NCBI GenBank assembly: GCA_021739645.1
Contig: JAIPBL010000066.1
Location: 1 to 35,294 of the forward strand
Source of the DNA: Saprospiraceae bacterium
GTDB lineage: Bacteria > Bacteroidota > Bacteroidia > Chitinophagales > Saprospiraceae
DNA: 35,294 nucleotides
Direction of reading: 5' to 3'
The position numbers and the translations under genes were made by a program. Shown here one piece after another: positions 1 to 8,028 of the stretch. Position 1 is the stretch's first letter, and each line of letters starts with the position of its first letter. Under the pieces are notes generated by a model, which was given only the letters and a program-made list of their open reading frames with translations, ran no database searches and was not told where the DNA came from.

Positions 1-66
1 AGTTGGCAGACAAGAACGTGGTAGCACCACCTGACTGCCAACTCCCCACTGTCGAACTGCCAACTA
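1..66. repeat. Intergenic word repeat, inverted (TTGGCAGT family)
   Basis: The 9-mer AGTTGGCAG at 1-9 occurs as its reverse complement CTGCCAACT at 35-43 and again at 57-65, so alternative hairpins can form just past the stop codon of the amidase gene (which ends at 64 on the minus strand). Bases 31-65 match 25917-25951 on the opposite strand at about 31 of 35 positions. The element may continue beyond the left edge of the window. It could terminate amidase transcription, but no clear T-tract is visible. Confidence 0.6.
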
Positions 67-1038
67 CAAAATGCCGTTCTTTTCAATCTCCAGAATCGCC
101 TCCACGTGGGCATCGGCGATTTTCTGGCGGACGGAATCCTTCATCAGTTCCATCACTTCTATTTTGTTGTTGTAAAAACCGTTTTCGGTCAGGATGGCGG
201 GCATCACCGTCTTTTCCAGCACGTACAGCGGCTTTTCGGCGGTGGATTTTAGGTTACGGTTTTTGAAGCCCGTTTTCAAAATCATGTGTTTCTGGAACAC
301 AGCGGCGAGTTTTTTGCCCTTCGTGCTGTTCTGGGCGTACCAGGTTTCCGAGCCGTTGATGCTGTCTGCTATCCAATCATTGGCGGTGGCAGCAGGGCCA
401 GCGTTGGAGTGGACGGAAACAAAAAGCTTCGGCAAGTCCGATTGTTTCTTGTTTGCCCGGTCCACCCGCTCCTCCAAAAAGCTGCCCACATCGTTGAAGT
501 CTGGCACCACGTCGTAGTATTTTATGCCGTGTTTTTTCAACTCCTTGATGATTTTCTCCACCACGTCCCGGTTGAACTCGTACTCGAAAAAACGGGTCGT
601 TCCGTCGTCGAAGAGTGGGGAACGCTTGCCCGCTTGCAACTTACCGTGGCCATTGTCGAGGCACCACAGGTAGCGAGGTTTTGGCGCAGTGGGGGTGGTT
701 GGGGTGGTCGGTGGCGTGGGGGTTGGCGGTGTAGGGGTCGGCGGAGGTGTCGGCGGGGTCGGTGGGGTCGGTGGAGTAGGCGTCGTGGGTTCTTCGCTGT
801 CCACGGCATTTCCCTTGTCGTCGTCGGCAAATGGGCCAGGCGCATCGGGTATCACCTCAATCACCGGCACGGTGTGGATGCTGTCCGCAGGCACGTCGGA
901 GCTGTCCTCTACCTCGCCGGGCTTCCGGTCGTTCGGGGATTTTGGTTGGGTAGAAGGCTGTGGCGCCGGAGCTGGCGTTGTTTTTTTACCAAAAAGCGAA
1001 GAAAAGAAGTTGGCGATGGCGTCGAAGAAGTTTTTCAT
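64..1038 (-). CDS. N-acetylmuramoyl-L-alanine amidase (Amidase_3 type) with Pro/Thr-rich linker
   Basis: Predicted zinc amidase that cleaves the bond between N-acetylmuramic acid and L-alanine in peptidoglycan. The catalytic domain covers about residues 122-324. It shows the expected zinc ligands and catalytic residues: H131 in LDNGHG, a Glu in the FFEYEFN stretch (152/154), H210 in SVHSNAG and E285 in LTENGFYNN. Residues 84-120 are an almost pure Pro/Thr linker. The first 18 residues look like an amphipathic helix (FFDAIANFFSSLF) rather than a cleavable signal peptide, so export or membrane association is uncertain. The ATG at 1038 is the first in frame. A possible promoter box lies at 1127-1134, leaving a leader of about 80 nt that carries tandem repeats. 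The family is clear; the exact role (cell division, sporulation-like or phage-type lysis) is not. Confidence 0.9.
   Translation of the reverse strand: MKNFFDAIANFFSSLFGKKTTPAPAPQPSTQPKSPNDRKPGEVEDSSDVPADSIHTVPVIEVIPDAPGPFADDDKGNAVDSEEPTTPTPPTPPTPPTPPPTPTPPTPTPPTTPTTPTAPKPRYLWCLDNGHGKLQAGKRSPLFDDGTTRFFEYEFNRDVVEKIIKELKKHGIKYYDVVPDFNDVGSFLEERVDRANKKQSDLPKLFVSVHSNAGPAATANDWIADSINGSETWYAQNSTKGKKLAAVFQKHMILKTGFKNRNLKSTAEKPLYVLEKTVMPAILTENGFYNNKIEVMELMKDSVRQKIADAHVEAILEIEKNGIL
689..790 (-). repeat. Low-complexity Pro/Thr-coding tandem repeat
   Basis: Degenerate GGTGT/GGCGT-rich tract on the plus strand. It encodes alternating Pro-Pro-Thr and Pro-Thr units in the amidase linker (about residues 84-118). 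It is a minisatellite-like coding repeat and may vary in length between strains. Confidence 0.8.
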
Positions 1039-1044
1039 GTTGAA

Positions 1045-1092
1045 TGGTTTGCGGTGAATGGTGAACGGTGATTGGTGAACGGTGATTGGGGG
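1045..1092. repeat. Intergenic word repeat (GGTGAATGGTGAAC family)
   Basis: Tandem variants of a 7-8 nt unit (GGTGAAT, GGTGAAC, GGTGATT) lie immediately upstream of the amidase start at 1038. The block GGTGAACGGTGATTGG is nearly duplicated. If the promoter box at 1127-1134 is used, these repeats sit in the 5' untranslated region. No inverted partner is seen nearby. Confidence 0.7.
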
Positions 1093-1126
1093 CAGTAATG
1101 CGCAGCGGCAATATTTTTTTAAAAGC

Positions 1127-1134
1127 CAAAGCTA
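1127..1134 (-). promoter_or_regulatory. Possible Bacteroidota -7 box for the amidase gene
   Basis: The minus strand reads TAGCTTTG, matching the TAnnTTTG -7 consensus. An ATTG that could act as the -33 element lies about 20 nt further upstream (1155-1158). Transcription would start near 1120, giving a repeat-containing leader of about 80 nt. Confidence 0.4.
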
Positions 1135-1169
1135 ACCCATCAGCCACAATATCCCAATAACTCAATATC

Positions 1170-2366
1170 CTAATTCTTCATCGCCTGCACCAAATCCCCG
1201 ATGATATCATCCACATGCTCAATGCCGACGGAGAGGCGAATCAGCCCGTCCGTGATGCCGTTGGCGAGGCGGATTTCCTTCGGAATGTTCAGGTGCGACA
1301 TACTGGCCGGGTGCAGGATGAGCGTGTCCACGTCGCCGAGCGTGGGAGCGAGGGTGCAGAACTTGATGTTGTTCATGAATTTCACGCCAGCCTCCAAGCC
1401 GCCCGCCAGTTCGAAGCTCAACATCCCGCCGAAGGCGCTCATTTGGCGCTTCGCAGTTTCATGGTCGGGGTGCGAGGGCAAGCCGCAGTAGTTTACCCGC
1501 TCCACAGCTTTGTCATTCTGTAAAAAACTGGCAATGCGCAGGGCGTTGTCGCAATGGCGGTCCATCCGCACAGCGAGGGTTTTCATGCCATTGTGCACCA
1601 GCCAGGCCTCCCACGGCGAGCAATTTGTACCTGCCAATTTCATCGCCTGCCAGATGCTGCCGCCCATGCGCATCTGCGAGGTGTGGGAAGTGACGAGCGC
1701 CCCGGCGATGGAGTTGCCGTGGCCGTTGAGGAATTTGGTGGTGCTGTGTACGATGAAATCAACGCCGTGACGCAGTGGCTGTTGGAGATACGGCGTGGCG
1801 AAGGTATTGTCCACGGCGCTGAATCTGCCATGCCGCTTCGCAATGTCGGCCAGCGCAGCGATGTCCACGCAAGCGAGTGTCGGGTTGGCGGGCGTTTCAA
1901 AATAGAGCAGTTTGATATCGGGGTCATTTTTTACCAAGTCCTCCACCTTGTCCAAATCGTGCAGGTCGGTGAGGATGGTCTCAATGCCGAACGGTTGGAA
2001 AATTTTGACAAAAAGTTCCGTCGTGCCGCCGTAGAGGTTGCCCTGCGTGAGGATTTTGTCGCCTGATTTCAGTAGGCCCATCACCATCGTGCTGACGGCG
2101 GACTGTCCGCTGGAAAACAGCATCCCCGCAGCCTCGACGCCCGTTCCGGCAGCTTCGAGGGCGGCGATTTTGGCAGCCACGGCGTCCACCGTGGGATTGC
2201 CGTAGCGGCCGTAAACATGGCCTTCTTTTTTGTTGGAAAAAATTTCCATGCCTTCGTCAATGTTCTCGAATGCGAACGACGAGGTGGCGTACAGCGGCAA
2301 GATGTGCGGCTTGGTGGTGCGGGGGTCGTGGGTTTCTTTGGCGCAGATGGATTCGATGTGAGACAT
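1170..2366 (-). CDS. Cys/Met-metabolism PLP-dependent enzyme (cystathionine gamma-synthase / gamma-lyase / methionine gamma-lyase family)
   Basis: Fold-type I PLP enzyme of transsulfuration, 398 aa from the ATG at 2366; family members are usually 380-400 aa. Visible family motifs are YGRYGNPT (phosphate-contacting Tyr/Arg), SSGQSAVST (cofactor phosphate loop), DNTFATPYLQQPL (Asp pairing with the pyridine nitrogen) and HSTTKFLNGHGN, whose Lys211 should be the PLP Schiff-base residue. A start 60 nt further upstream is possible, but it would add a low-complexity leader encoded by intergenic repeats, and the family normally begins near HIESICAKETHDP. Sequence alone does not decide between synthase, gamma-lyase and methionine gamma-lyase. 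The neighbours are unrelated and it is probably monocistronic. Confidence 0.9.
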   Translation of the reverse strand: MSHIESICAKETHDPRTTKPHILPLYATSSFAFENIDEGMEIFSNKKEGHVYGRYGNPTVDAVAAKIAALEAAGTGVEAAGMLFSSGQSAVSTMVMGLLKSGDKILTQGNLYGGTTELFVKIFQPFGIETILTDLHDLDKVEDLVKNDPDIKLLYFETPANPTLACVDIAALADIAKRHGRFSAVDNTFATPYLQQPLRHGVDFIVHSTTKFLNGHGNSIAGALVTSHTSQMRMGGSIWQAMKLAGTNCSPWEAWLVHNGMKTLAVRMDRHCDNALRIASFLQNDKAVERVNYCGLPSHPDHETAKRQMSAFGGMLSFELAGGLEAGVKFMNNIKFCTLAPTLGDVDTLILHPASMSHLNIPKEIRLANGITDGLIRLSVGIEHVDDIIGDLVQAMKN

Positions 2367-2400
2367 GCTGAAGGATTGAAGGATTGAGGGACTGAAGATT
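2367..2400. repeat. Intergenic word repeat (GAAGGATTGA family)
   Basis: Repeats of GAAGGATTGA, GGATTGAGGGA and CTGAAGATTTGA directly abut the start codon of the PLP enzyme at 2366. They belong to the same class of gap-specific tandem words seen elsewhere in the window. No inverted partner is visible. Confidence 0.55.
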
Positions 2401-2518
2401 TGAATTTGAGGTGCAAAATTGCGCAAGCAAAACCAATTTCAAAGCGGAAAATGAAAAACTGCCACGCTGGTTGCGGGAAAGTTGCGTTATTTTGCAATCT
2501 TTTCCCCGAAAAATAAAC

Positions 2519-2610
2519 GGTTTCAGGTTCGGGGTTTCAGGTTTCAGAAGGGTTTCAGGTTTCAACCAGCCGCCCCTTGAAACCTGAAACTTCTGAAACC
2601 TGAAACCATT
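2519..2610. repeat. Large intergenic inverted repeat built from GGTTTCAG words
   Basis: The left arm 2533-2565 and right arm 2577-2607 are reverse complements along the whole length, apart from a 2-nt bulge of two extra G in the left arm. The loop is 11 nt (2566-2576). Each arm is itself a tandem array of GGTTTCAG/GTTTCAGG units. The element lies between divergent genes, so it is not an ordinary intrinsic terminator. It ends a few bases before the start of the pseudouridine synthase gene. Confidence 0.9.
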
Positions 2611-2622
2611 GAAACCGTGAAT

Positions 2623-3687
2623 ATGCGAGGAGTACCCGATAGACTGTCATTGAGCGAAGATTATTACGAACCGCACAAATACGTGGCGGACAAAGGCCAA
2701 GGTGTGATGCGCCTCGACAAATTCCTTGCTGAGCGGATTTTTGGCATTTCGAGAAGCCGAGTTCAGAACGCCATCAAGGCGGGACTGGTGAAGGTGAACG
2801 ACGAGGAGGAGAAAGCCAACTACAAAATGCGCCCGAACGACGTGGTGGAGATGCTGATGCCCAAGCCCATGGAGGATTCCGTGAAGGTGCAGCCAGACAA
2901 GATTCCGCTCAACATCATTTACGAAGACGACGACCTTCTGGTGCTGAACAAACCTGCTGGCATGGTGGTGCATCCCGGCGTGGGCAACTACCGCCGTACC
3001 CTCGTGAACGCCCTGGCCTACTACTTTCAGGACCTGCCCGTGATGGAGGGAAACCCCGACAACCGCCCCGGCCTCGTGCACCGTATCGACAAGGACACCT
3101 CCGGCCTGATGGTGGTAGCGAAATCGGAATTTGCGATGTTTTCCCTCGCCAAACAGTTCCACGACCACACCATCCACCGCCGCTACCATGCCATTATTTG
3201 GGGCGAAATGGACGAGGAGTTAGAGGAGGGTACCATCGAAAACTACCTGGGTCGACACCCCCGGTTCCGCAAGAAAATGGCCGTGATGGAAGATGGCGAA
3301 GGCAAACTCGCCATCACGCACTGGAAGGTGCTGGAGCGGCTTTACTATGTCAGCTACATGGAACTTCAACTTGAAACGGGGCGCACCCATCAAATCCGGG
3401 TACACATGTCGCACCTCGGCCACCCACTTTTCAACGACGAACGCTACGGTGGCAACCGCATCATGAAAGGAACGGTGTTCAGCAAATACAAGTCGTTTGT
3501 GGAAAATTGCTTCGAGATTTTGCCACGGCAAGCGCTCCATGCCAAGGAAATCGGATTCGTCCATCCCCGCACCGGAGAACACATGAAGTTCGACTCCGAA
3601 CTGCCCATGCCGATGCAGGACTGCCTGGCCCGCTGGCGCACATATGTGACAGATAGGAAGCAGAAGCTGACTTTGGACCAGGAATGA
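2623..3687 (+). CDS. RluA-family 23S rRNA/tRNA pseudouridine synthase (RluD-like)
   Basis: Isomerises specific uridines to pseudouridine in structured RNA, acting in the cytoplasm. An N-terminal S4 RNA-binding domain spans about residues 29-80 (LDKFLAERIFGISRSRVQNAI), followed by the synthase domain from about 97. The family signature HRIDKDTSGLMVVAK is present and its Asp156 is the expected catalytic residue. The length (354 aa) fits RluD/RluC-type enzymes. The ATG at 2623 is preferred; a GTG two codons upstream (2617) is also possible. The target position cannot be assigned from sequence. A large palindromic repeat precedes the start and a second one follows the stop. Confidence 0.93.
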   Translation: MRGVPDRLSLSEDYYEPHKYVADKGQGVMRLDKFLAERIFGISRSRVQNAIKAGLVKVNDEEEKANYKMRPNDVVEMLMPKPMEDSVKVQPDKIPLNIIYEDDDLLVLNKPAGMVVHPGVGNYRRTLVNALAYYFQDLPVMEGNPDNRPGLVHRIDKDTSGLMVVAKSEFAMFSLAKQFHDHTIHRRYHAIIWGEMDEELEEGTIENYLGRHPRFRKKMAVMEDGEGKLAITHWKVLERLYYVSYMELQLETGRTHQIRVHMSHLGHPLFNDERYGGNRIMKGTVFSKYKSFVENCFEILPRQALHAKEIGFVHPRTGEHMKFDSELPMPMQDCLARWRTYVTDRKQKLTLDQE

Positions 3688-3691
3688 AGGG

Positions 3692-3805
3692 ATTTACGAT
3701 TTACGATTTTGGATTTACGATTGGGGACGATGCTTCATTCCAAGTCCATCGTAACATCGCAACCCACGGACTCCAATCGTCATTCGTAAATCGTAAATCG
3801 TAAAT
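3692..3805. repeat. Inverted intergenic repeat of ATTTACGAT / ATCGTAAAT words
   Basis: The left arm 3692-3724 and right arm 3773-3805 are reverse complements at about 29 of 33 positions, enclosing a 48-nt loop. Each arm carries about three tandem ATTTACGAT-type units. The right arm includes the first two bases of the acyl-CoA reductase ATG (3804-3806). In a transcript reading through from the pseudouridine synthase gene, the start codon would lie in the stem. Bases 3781-3805 are identical to 30491-30515. Confidence 0.9.
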
Positions 3806-4820
3806 GCATTTAAGCCTTCGCATATCCGCCCTCGCCCGCCTCGGTGAACACCTGTTGCAGCCGGACGACTACCTCGATGCGGTCATCCACCGCACCCATT
3901 ACAACAATAATTGGTTTACGAAGGAAAACCAAGCGTTGGCCATTCGGGCTATTGCGACGGAGTTTTTGGATAAAAACAAGCTGGAAAACTGGGCGGCGGG
4001 CTATCCGATTTCGGACGAGCCGCCGTTGAAAACCGTGGGAATGGTGATGGCCGGAAACCTGCCGCTGGTGGGCTTTCACGACCTTGTCTGCACTTTTGTG
4101 GCGGGGCATCAAGCGAAGATAAAACTATCGGACAAGGACAAGTTTCTGCTGCCGTACCTGCTGCAATTGCTGGAAAAATACGCTCCCGGCACAGGTAGTT
4201 TTTTTGAAATTGCGGAGCAAATAAATGGCGTGGATGCGGTCATCGCCACAGGCAGCAACAACTCGGCTCGCTACTTCGAGACATATTTCGGAAAATACCC
4301 GCACATCATCCGCAAAAACCGCAACGCCGTGGCCGTACTCGACGGCACTGAAACCGAAGACGACCTTCATGCAATCGGCAAGGATGTGTTCCGGTTTTTT
4401 GGTTTGGGCTGCCGCAATGTTTCCAAACTGTATTTGCCGAAAGGCTACCATTTTGCGGCGCTGATGGAACGGCTGCACGACTATCGGGAAATCGCCAACC
4501 ACGGCAAGTACCGCAATAATTTCGACTACAACCTCGCCCTGCTGATGCTGAACCAGGTGCCGTACTTCAACAACGGCTGCATCATCGTGGCGGAAAACCG
4601 GGACATCGCCAGCCGAATCGCTACGTTGCACTATGAATTTTACGAAGATAAAACGGCGCTAGAAGCGGAACTGGCAAGCCGCAGCGAGGAAATCCAGTGC
4701 ATCGTTGCCAAGCCGGAGCTGCTCAGCATACCTACCATCCCCTTCGGAAAATCGCAGGAGCCGGGTCTCACTGACTACCCCGACGGGGTGGATGTGATGG
4801 CGTTTTTAATGGATTGTTGA
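3804..4820 (+). CDS. LuxC-like acyl-CoA reductase
   Basis: Aldehyde-dehydrogenase-superfamily protein resembling the LuxC acyl-CoA reductase family, which reduces fatty acyl-CoA or acyl-enzyme to aldehyde with NADPH. It is 338 aa, shorter than LuxC of luminous bacteria (about 480 aa). Visible features are the MVMAGNLPLVGFHD stretch near 81-94, the ATGSNNSARYFE segment near 148-159, and FGLGCRNVSKL, in which Cys203 is the expected nucleophile. The start ATG at 3804 lies at the very edge of a palindromic repeat; the next methionine (residue 80) is too far in. The gene is convergent with the FG-GAP gene and no luciferase genes are nearby, so a role in lipid or fatty-aldehyde metabolism is likelier. 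The substrate is unknown. Confidence 0.85.
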   Translation: MHLSLRISALARLGEHLLQPDDYLDAVIHRTHYNNNWFTKENQALAIRAIATEFLDKNKLENWAAGYPISDEPPLKTVGMVMAGNLPLVGFHDLVCTFVAGHQAKIKLSDKDKFLLPYLLQLLEKYAPGTGSFFEIAEQINGVDAVIATGSNNSARYFETYFGKYPHIIRKNRNAVAVLDGTETEDDLHAIGKDVFRFFGLGCRNVSKLYLPKGYHFAALMERLHDYREIANHGKYRNNFDYNLALLMLNQVPYFNNGCIIVAENRDIASRIATLHYEFYEDKTALEAELASRSEEIQCIVAKPELLSIPTIPFGKSQEPGLTDYPDGVDVMAFLMDC

Positions 4821-4879
4821 ATTGCTATATTGTTGGATTGTTGCTCGTATGGCGTTTAACAATCCAACAATATAACAAT
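4821..4879. terminator. Bidirectional terminator-like hairpin of ATTGTTGGATTGTT words
   Basis: Arms 4821-4842 and 4858-4879 are reverse complements at 21 of 22 positions with a 15-nt loop, lying between two convergent genes. The word GGATTGTTG also occurs at 4811-4819, inside the last codons of the acyl-CoA reductase gene. There is no strong T-tract, so efficiency as an intrinsic terminator is uncertain. Confidence 0.7.
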
Positions 4880-4882
4880 CCG

Positions 4883-7177
4883 TCACTTCTTCACAAAGCG
4901 CTTCGTCACCTGCATTCCACCTACCTGCAATTCCAAGAAATAGAGTCCTGAACTCAGGTTGGAAACATCCATTTTTTTGCTCGCAACGTCCAAACTGCCG
5001 CTGCCAACGAACTGGCCTAGCGCACTGAAAATGCGATATCTACAGACCGGATTGCCTTCCGTTTTGATATTTACAAAAAGGAAATCGCCCGTGGGATTTG
5101 GATAAATGTCAACGCCGACCGTGGGCTTCACCTCGTGCGCCGCAACGCTACCATCCATGATGATGGGTGAGCTGTACAGCGCCAAGCCGCCTCGATGGTT
5201 GCCGACGAGGCAATCAATAAAATCATCGCCATTGAGGTCGCCGAAGCTGGGTCGGGTGATTTTGCCCTCCCTCATGCCAGCACCAAGCTGTGCATCAATC
5301 AGTTCGAAACGCCCACCAAGGTCGCCTTGGAAAATTGGCCTATCATCAATGCTGTCAGGATTGATTTTGTAATATTTCAAGTAGCCCAGTTCTGTGCCCG
5401 TCACGAGGAACATGGTGCTGTCCATGGTTTCAATAACGACTGGCGCACTGTAGCCTGTCGTGTAGCCCGGCTGCTGGGTGCTGATGGCACCAAAACTCCA
5501 GTTGTTGGGTGCTTCATCGGGGTTTGAATGGAAGTCGGGATTACCGACCGTGCCGATATTGGGCATGTAATTGATGGTGCCTTTATACTCGCCAATCACA
5601 AGGTCGCCAAGCCCATCGTGGTTGATGTCATGGACGCAAGGCGTGGAAAACTGACCGACCGAGATGCCTTTCCAATACGGGATAATGGGCGCAAAACTGA
5701 GCGGATTGCCCGGCCCTGCGAGGTTTTGACCATAAAAAAGCCGGCCTTGGCGCTCGCCCACCACGAGGTCCAAGTCGCCATCGCCGTCCACGTCGCCAAA
5801 GGTGGGCGCATAGGCGTAAGGTTGTGAATTGGGGTCAACGAACTGGCTAAAGTTCAGCCAATCGCTGTTCACGAGTTCAAAGGCTGGCTCGGTAAGCGTC
5901 CCCACGTTTTTATACAAAAACAAGCGGGAGTCCTTGACGAAATTGGGCTTGTAGGCAGACTCGTTGCCCACCACAAAATCGAGCAAACCATCGGCGTTGT
6001 AGTCAATAAATGCTGGGTTTGCACCCGTGCCGAGGTCAATGGTTTCATCCTCCAAAAAGCGGTCTTTCTGAAAGTTAAAAACAGGAAACTCGTTGCTTTG
6101 GGTGTTTTTGTAAAACCAAACAACGTTTTCATCGAACCCGCCCTGCGAGATGTTTGGCGATGTAATCAGGTCTTTCAAGCCGTCATTGTCCACATCGAGG
6201 TGAAAAGCCCCCGGGAAATCGATGATGTCCGTCGGAGCACCATAGCTCGGGTACATGGTGTCCTGCTCACAAATCCAAGCAGCCTGTGCCGACCCACAGT
6301 TTTTTCCACGGATTAGGTGGGGATAAATCAGGTCGCCGTAAAGCACCTCCAGGTCACCATCGTTGTCTTCGTCCAATGTGCAGAGCGTAGCGCCGCCGTG
6401 CACCCCGCCCCGCTCCTCAATCTCGCCGTCTGGATCTTGGAAAAAAACGCACATGTTTGGGTCGGTGCTCAGCAGCATGGACTGCGCAAAGGCCGGAATG
6501 TAGAACTTGCCCCAGCAGTCGTCCATAATGGTAAAAATCAGCGTATCGTCCGTGAACCCTGACTCCAGCGCAATATTTTTGTAGAAATAGACCTTAGAAC
6601 CTGTGACCCCAAGTGCCAGTACATCAAGGTCGCCGTCCCCATCTACGTCGTCAATGGCGGGATAATCCCCAGCATTGACGGGAAGCTGGGTAGGTGCGCC
6701 TCCAGCTTCTATCAAAAGCACATCAAAAAGCCAAGGGAAAGAGACCCGATTGAATACAAGATGGTTGTTTTCGTAACTGCCCGTATAGACTTTCAGGCCA
6801 GCAATGCCTTCGTCCAGTGAACTCACAAAAAGGTCCATCACACCATCCCGGTTGTAATCACGGAGTAGGGTAAAAAAGCGGCATGACGGGAAGTTGGCGG
6901 CGTATTGCGGTGCAAACTGGTATTTCGTTTCGCCGGGGCCACCCACGTTGAGGAAGCAAACGTGCTTGTCACCGTTGCGGTCGAAAGCGTAGAGGTCCTG
7001 TTTGCCATCATTGTTGAAGTCAACAGCCGACCACTGTGGGGCATTGAAGCCGCCTACCCAGGGGTTGGCAAGTGGAGTGTCGTTTTCGGTAACGGGGGCA
7101 TAGATTCGGTTGAAAACCTGGGCATTGGCGAAGCCAAGCAAGGTGACAAAAAAGGCTAGGAGCGATAATTTTTTCAT
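4883..7177 (-). CDS. Secreted FG-GAP/VCBS repeat protein with type IX secretion sorting domain
   Basis: Large exported protein of 764 aa. It has a signal peptide (MKKLSLLAFFVTLLGFANA, cleavage before Q). At least nine calcium-loop FG-GAP/VCBS-like repeats follow, such as DFNNDGKQDL, DYNRDGVMDL, DVDGDGDLDV, DYNADGLLDFVVG, DINHDGLGDLVIG and DLNGDDFIDC. This pattern predicts a beta-propeller that binds metal ions. The last 75 or so residues form a type A sorting domain (VDIYPNPTGDFLFV ... LSSGLYFLEL ... KRFVKK), which targets the protein to the type IX system for secretion or surface attachment. The start at 7177 is supported by the signal peptide and by a promoter box at 7213-7220; an upstream extension lacks both. 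The ligand is unknown; adhesion or extracellular matrix binding is a reasonable guess. Confidence 0.92.
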   Translation of the reverse strand: MKKLSLLAFFVTLLGFANAQVFNRIYAPVTENDTPLANPWVGGFNAPQWSAVDFNNDGKQDLYAFDRNGDKHVCFLNVGGPGETKYQFAPQYAANFPSCRFFTLLRDYNRDGVMDLFVSSLDEGIAGLKVYTGSYENNHLVFNRVSFPWLFDVLLIEAGGAPTQLPVNAGDYPAIDDVDGDGDLDVLALGVTGSKVYFYKNIALESGFTDDTLIFTIMDDCWGKFYIPAFAQSMLLSTDPNMCVFFQDPDGEIEERGGVHGGATLCTLDEDNDGDLEVLYGDLIYPHLIRGKNCGSAQAAWICEQDTMYPSYGAPTDIIDFPGAFHLDVDNDGLKDLITSPNISQGGFDENVVWFYKNTQSNEFPVFNFQKDRFLEDETIDLGTGANPAFIDYNADGLLDFVVGNESAYKPNFVKDSRLFLYKNVGTLTEPAFELVNSDWLNFSQFVDPNSQPYAYAPTFGDVDGDGDLDLVVGERQGRLFYGQNLAGPGNPLSFAPIIPYWKGISVGQFSTPCVHDINHDGLGDLVIGEYKGTINYMPNIGTVGNPDFHSNPDEAPNNWSFGAISTQQPGYTTGYSAPVVIETMDSTMFLVTGTELGYLKYYKINPDSIDDRPIFQGDLGGRFELIDAQLGAGMREGKITRPSFGDLNGDDFIDCLVGNHRGGLALYSSPIIMDGSVAAHEVKPTVGVDIYPNPTGDFLFVNIKTEGNPVCRYRIFSALGQFVGSGSLDVASKKMDVSNLSSGLYFLELQVGGMQVTKRFVKK

Positions 7178-7212
7178 AAAAAAAGATTTGTGGGCTTGAT
7201 GGTTTGCTAGCG

Positions 7213-7220
7213 CAAAAGTA
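7213..7220 (-). promoter_or_regulatory. Bacteroidota -7 box for the FG-GAP gene
   Basis: The minus strand reads TACTTTTG (TAnnTTTG). It predicts a start site near 7206 and a leader of about 29 nt to the ATG at 7177. No convincing -33 TTTG is seen. Confidence 0.5.
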
Positions 7221-7292
7221 CCGTTTTGATGGGGATAAATGGTGTCCGAATAGCAAGTATGTTGGGCGGGTTGCAAACAAGGAAAAGTCCCA

Positions 7293-7353
7293 ATTCCACA
7301 AAATGGCGTGAATTCATCGAACACATTCCACAAAATGGCGTGAATTTATCGAA
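7293..7353. repeat. 29-bp direct repeat, two copies
   Basis: Copies at 7293-7321 and 7325-7353 are identical except for one base and are separated by 3 nt (period 32). They lie between the yggS stop (7360) and the promoter of the FG-GAP gene. There are only two units and no further spacers, so this is not a CRISPR. Confidence 0.9.
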
Positions 7354-7359
7354 TAGCCC

Positions 7360-8010
7360 CTACCTCGCCCCAAAAAGCAGCGTCCCCACCCGCACCATCG
7401 TACTCCCCTCCTCCACGGCCATTTCATAATCGCCGCTCATGCCTATCGAGATTTCTTTGAAACTGGGTTGATTTTGGAAAAACCGGGCCTTCAAATCCTC
7501 AAATATTTGCTTCAAATGCCGGAACTCCCGCCGAACCTGCACTTGATTGTCGGTGAAAGTGGCCATGCCCATCACGCCCGTGATGCGGACGTTTTTCAAA
7601 GCTTGAAAATCAGGCGATTGGAGCAATTCGGCGGCCTCCGCTTCGTCCAACCCGAACTTGGTTTCCTCCTCGGCAACATGAAACTGGAGCAGGCAGTCAA
7701 TCACCCGTTCGTGCTTGGCGGCCTGCTTGTTAATCTCTTCCAGCAGCTTCCCGCTGTCCACCGACTCAATGCAGGCCACGAACGGGGCGATGTACTTGAC
7801 CTTGTTGGTCTGGAGGTGCCCGATGAGGTGCCACTCGATATCTTTGGGCAGGGCTTCGTACTTGGCGGTAAGCTCCTGCACCCGGTTTTCCCCAAAAATA
7901 CGCTGGCCCTGGTGGTAGAGTTCCAGTACCCGCTCAGGCGGATGGGTCTTTGACACGGCGATGAGCTTGGTGTGGGTGGGTGCGAGTTGTTGGAGGATTT
8001 TTTTTAGCAT
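7360..8010 (-). CDS. yggS: YggS/PROSC-type pyridoxal phosphate homeostasis protein
   Basis: Cytoplasmic PLP-binding protein with an alanine-racemase-like TIM barrel fold and no known catalytic activity. It buffers PLP and affects amino-acid and vitamin B6 balance. It has 216 aa, within the usual range of about 215-235. Lys21 in LIAVSKTHP is the expected PLP-linked residue. The other family marks are FGENRVQEL, WHLIGHLQTNK and the C-terminal GMSGDYEMAVEEGSTMVRVG. The ATG at 8010 gives the standard N-terminus. The gene is divergent from the methyltransferase gene; this gene usually sits near cell-division or proline genes in other bacteria, which is not the case here. Confidence 0.95.
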   Translation of the reverse strand: MLKKILQQLAPTHTKLIAVSKTHPPERVLELYHQGQRIFGENRVQELTAKYEALPKDIEWHLIGHLQTNKVKYIAPFVACIESVDSGKLLEEINKQAAKHERVIDCLLQFHVAEEETKFGLDEAEAAELLQSPDFQALKNVRITGVMGMATFTDNQVQVRREFRHLKQIFEDLKARFFQNQPSFKEISIGMSGDYEMAVEEGSTMVRVGTLLFGAR

Positions 8011-8028
8011 GGGGTAAAATTAGAAAGA

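Noticed and set aside
286-1071. 261-codon plus-strand open frame opposite the amidase
   Set aside because: Its Arg/Gly-rich central part is the complement of the Pro/Thr linker; the amidase has all zinc ligands.
3804-4820. Bioluminescence (lux) operon
   Set aside because: Only a LuxC-like reductase is present; luciferase subunits, LuxD and LuxE are absent.
7293-7353. Possible CRISPR array
   Set aside because: Only two units with a 3-nt spacer and no cas genes in the window.
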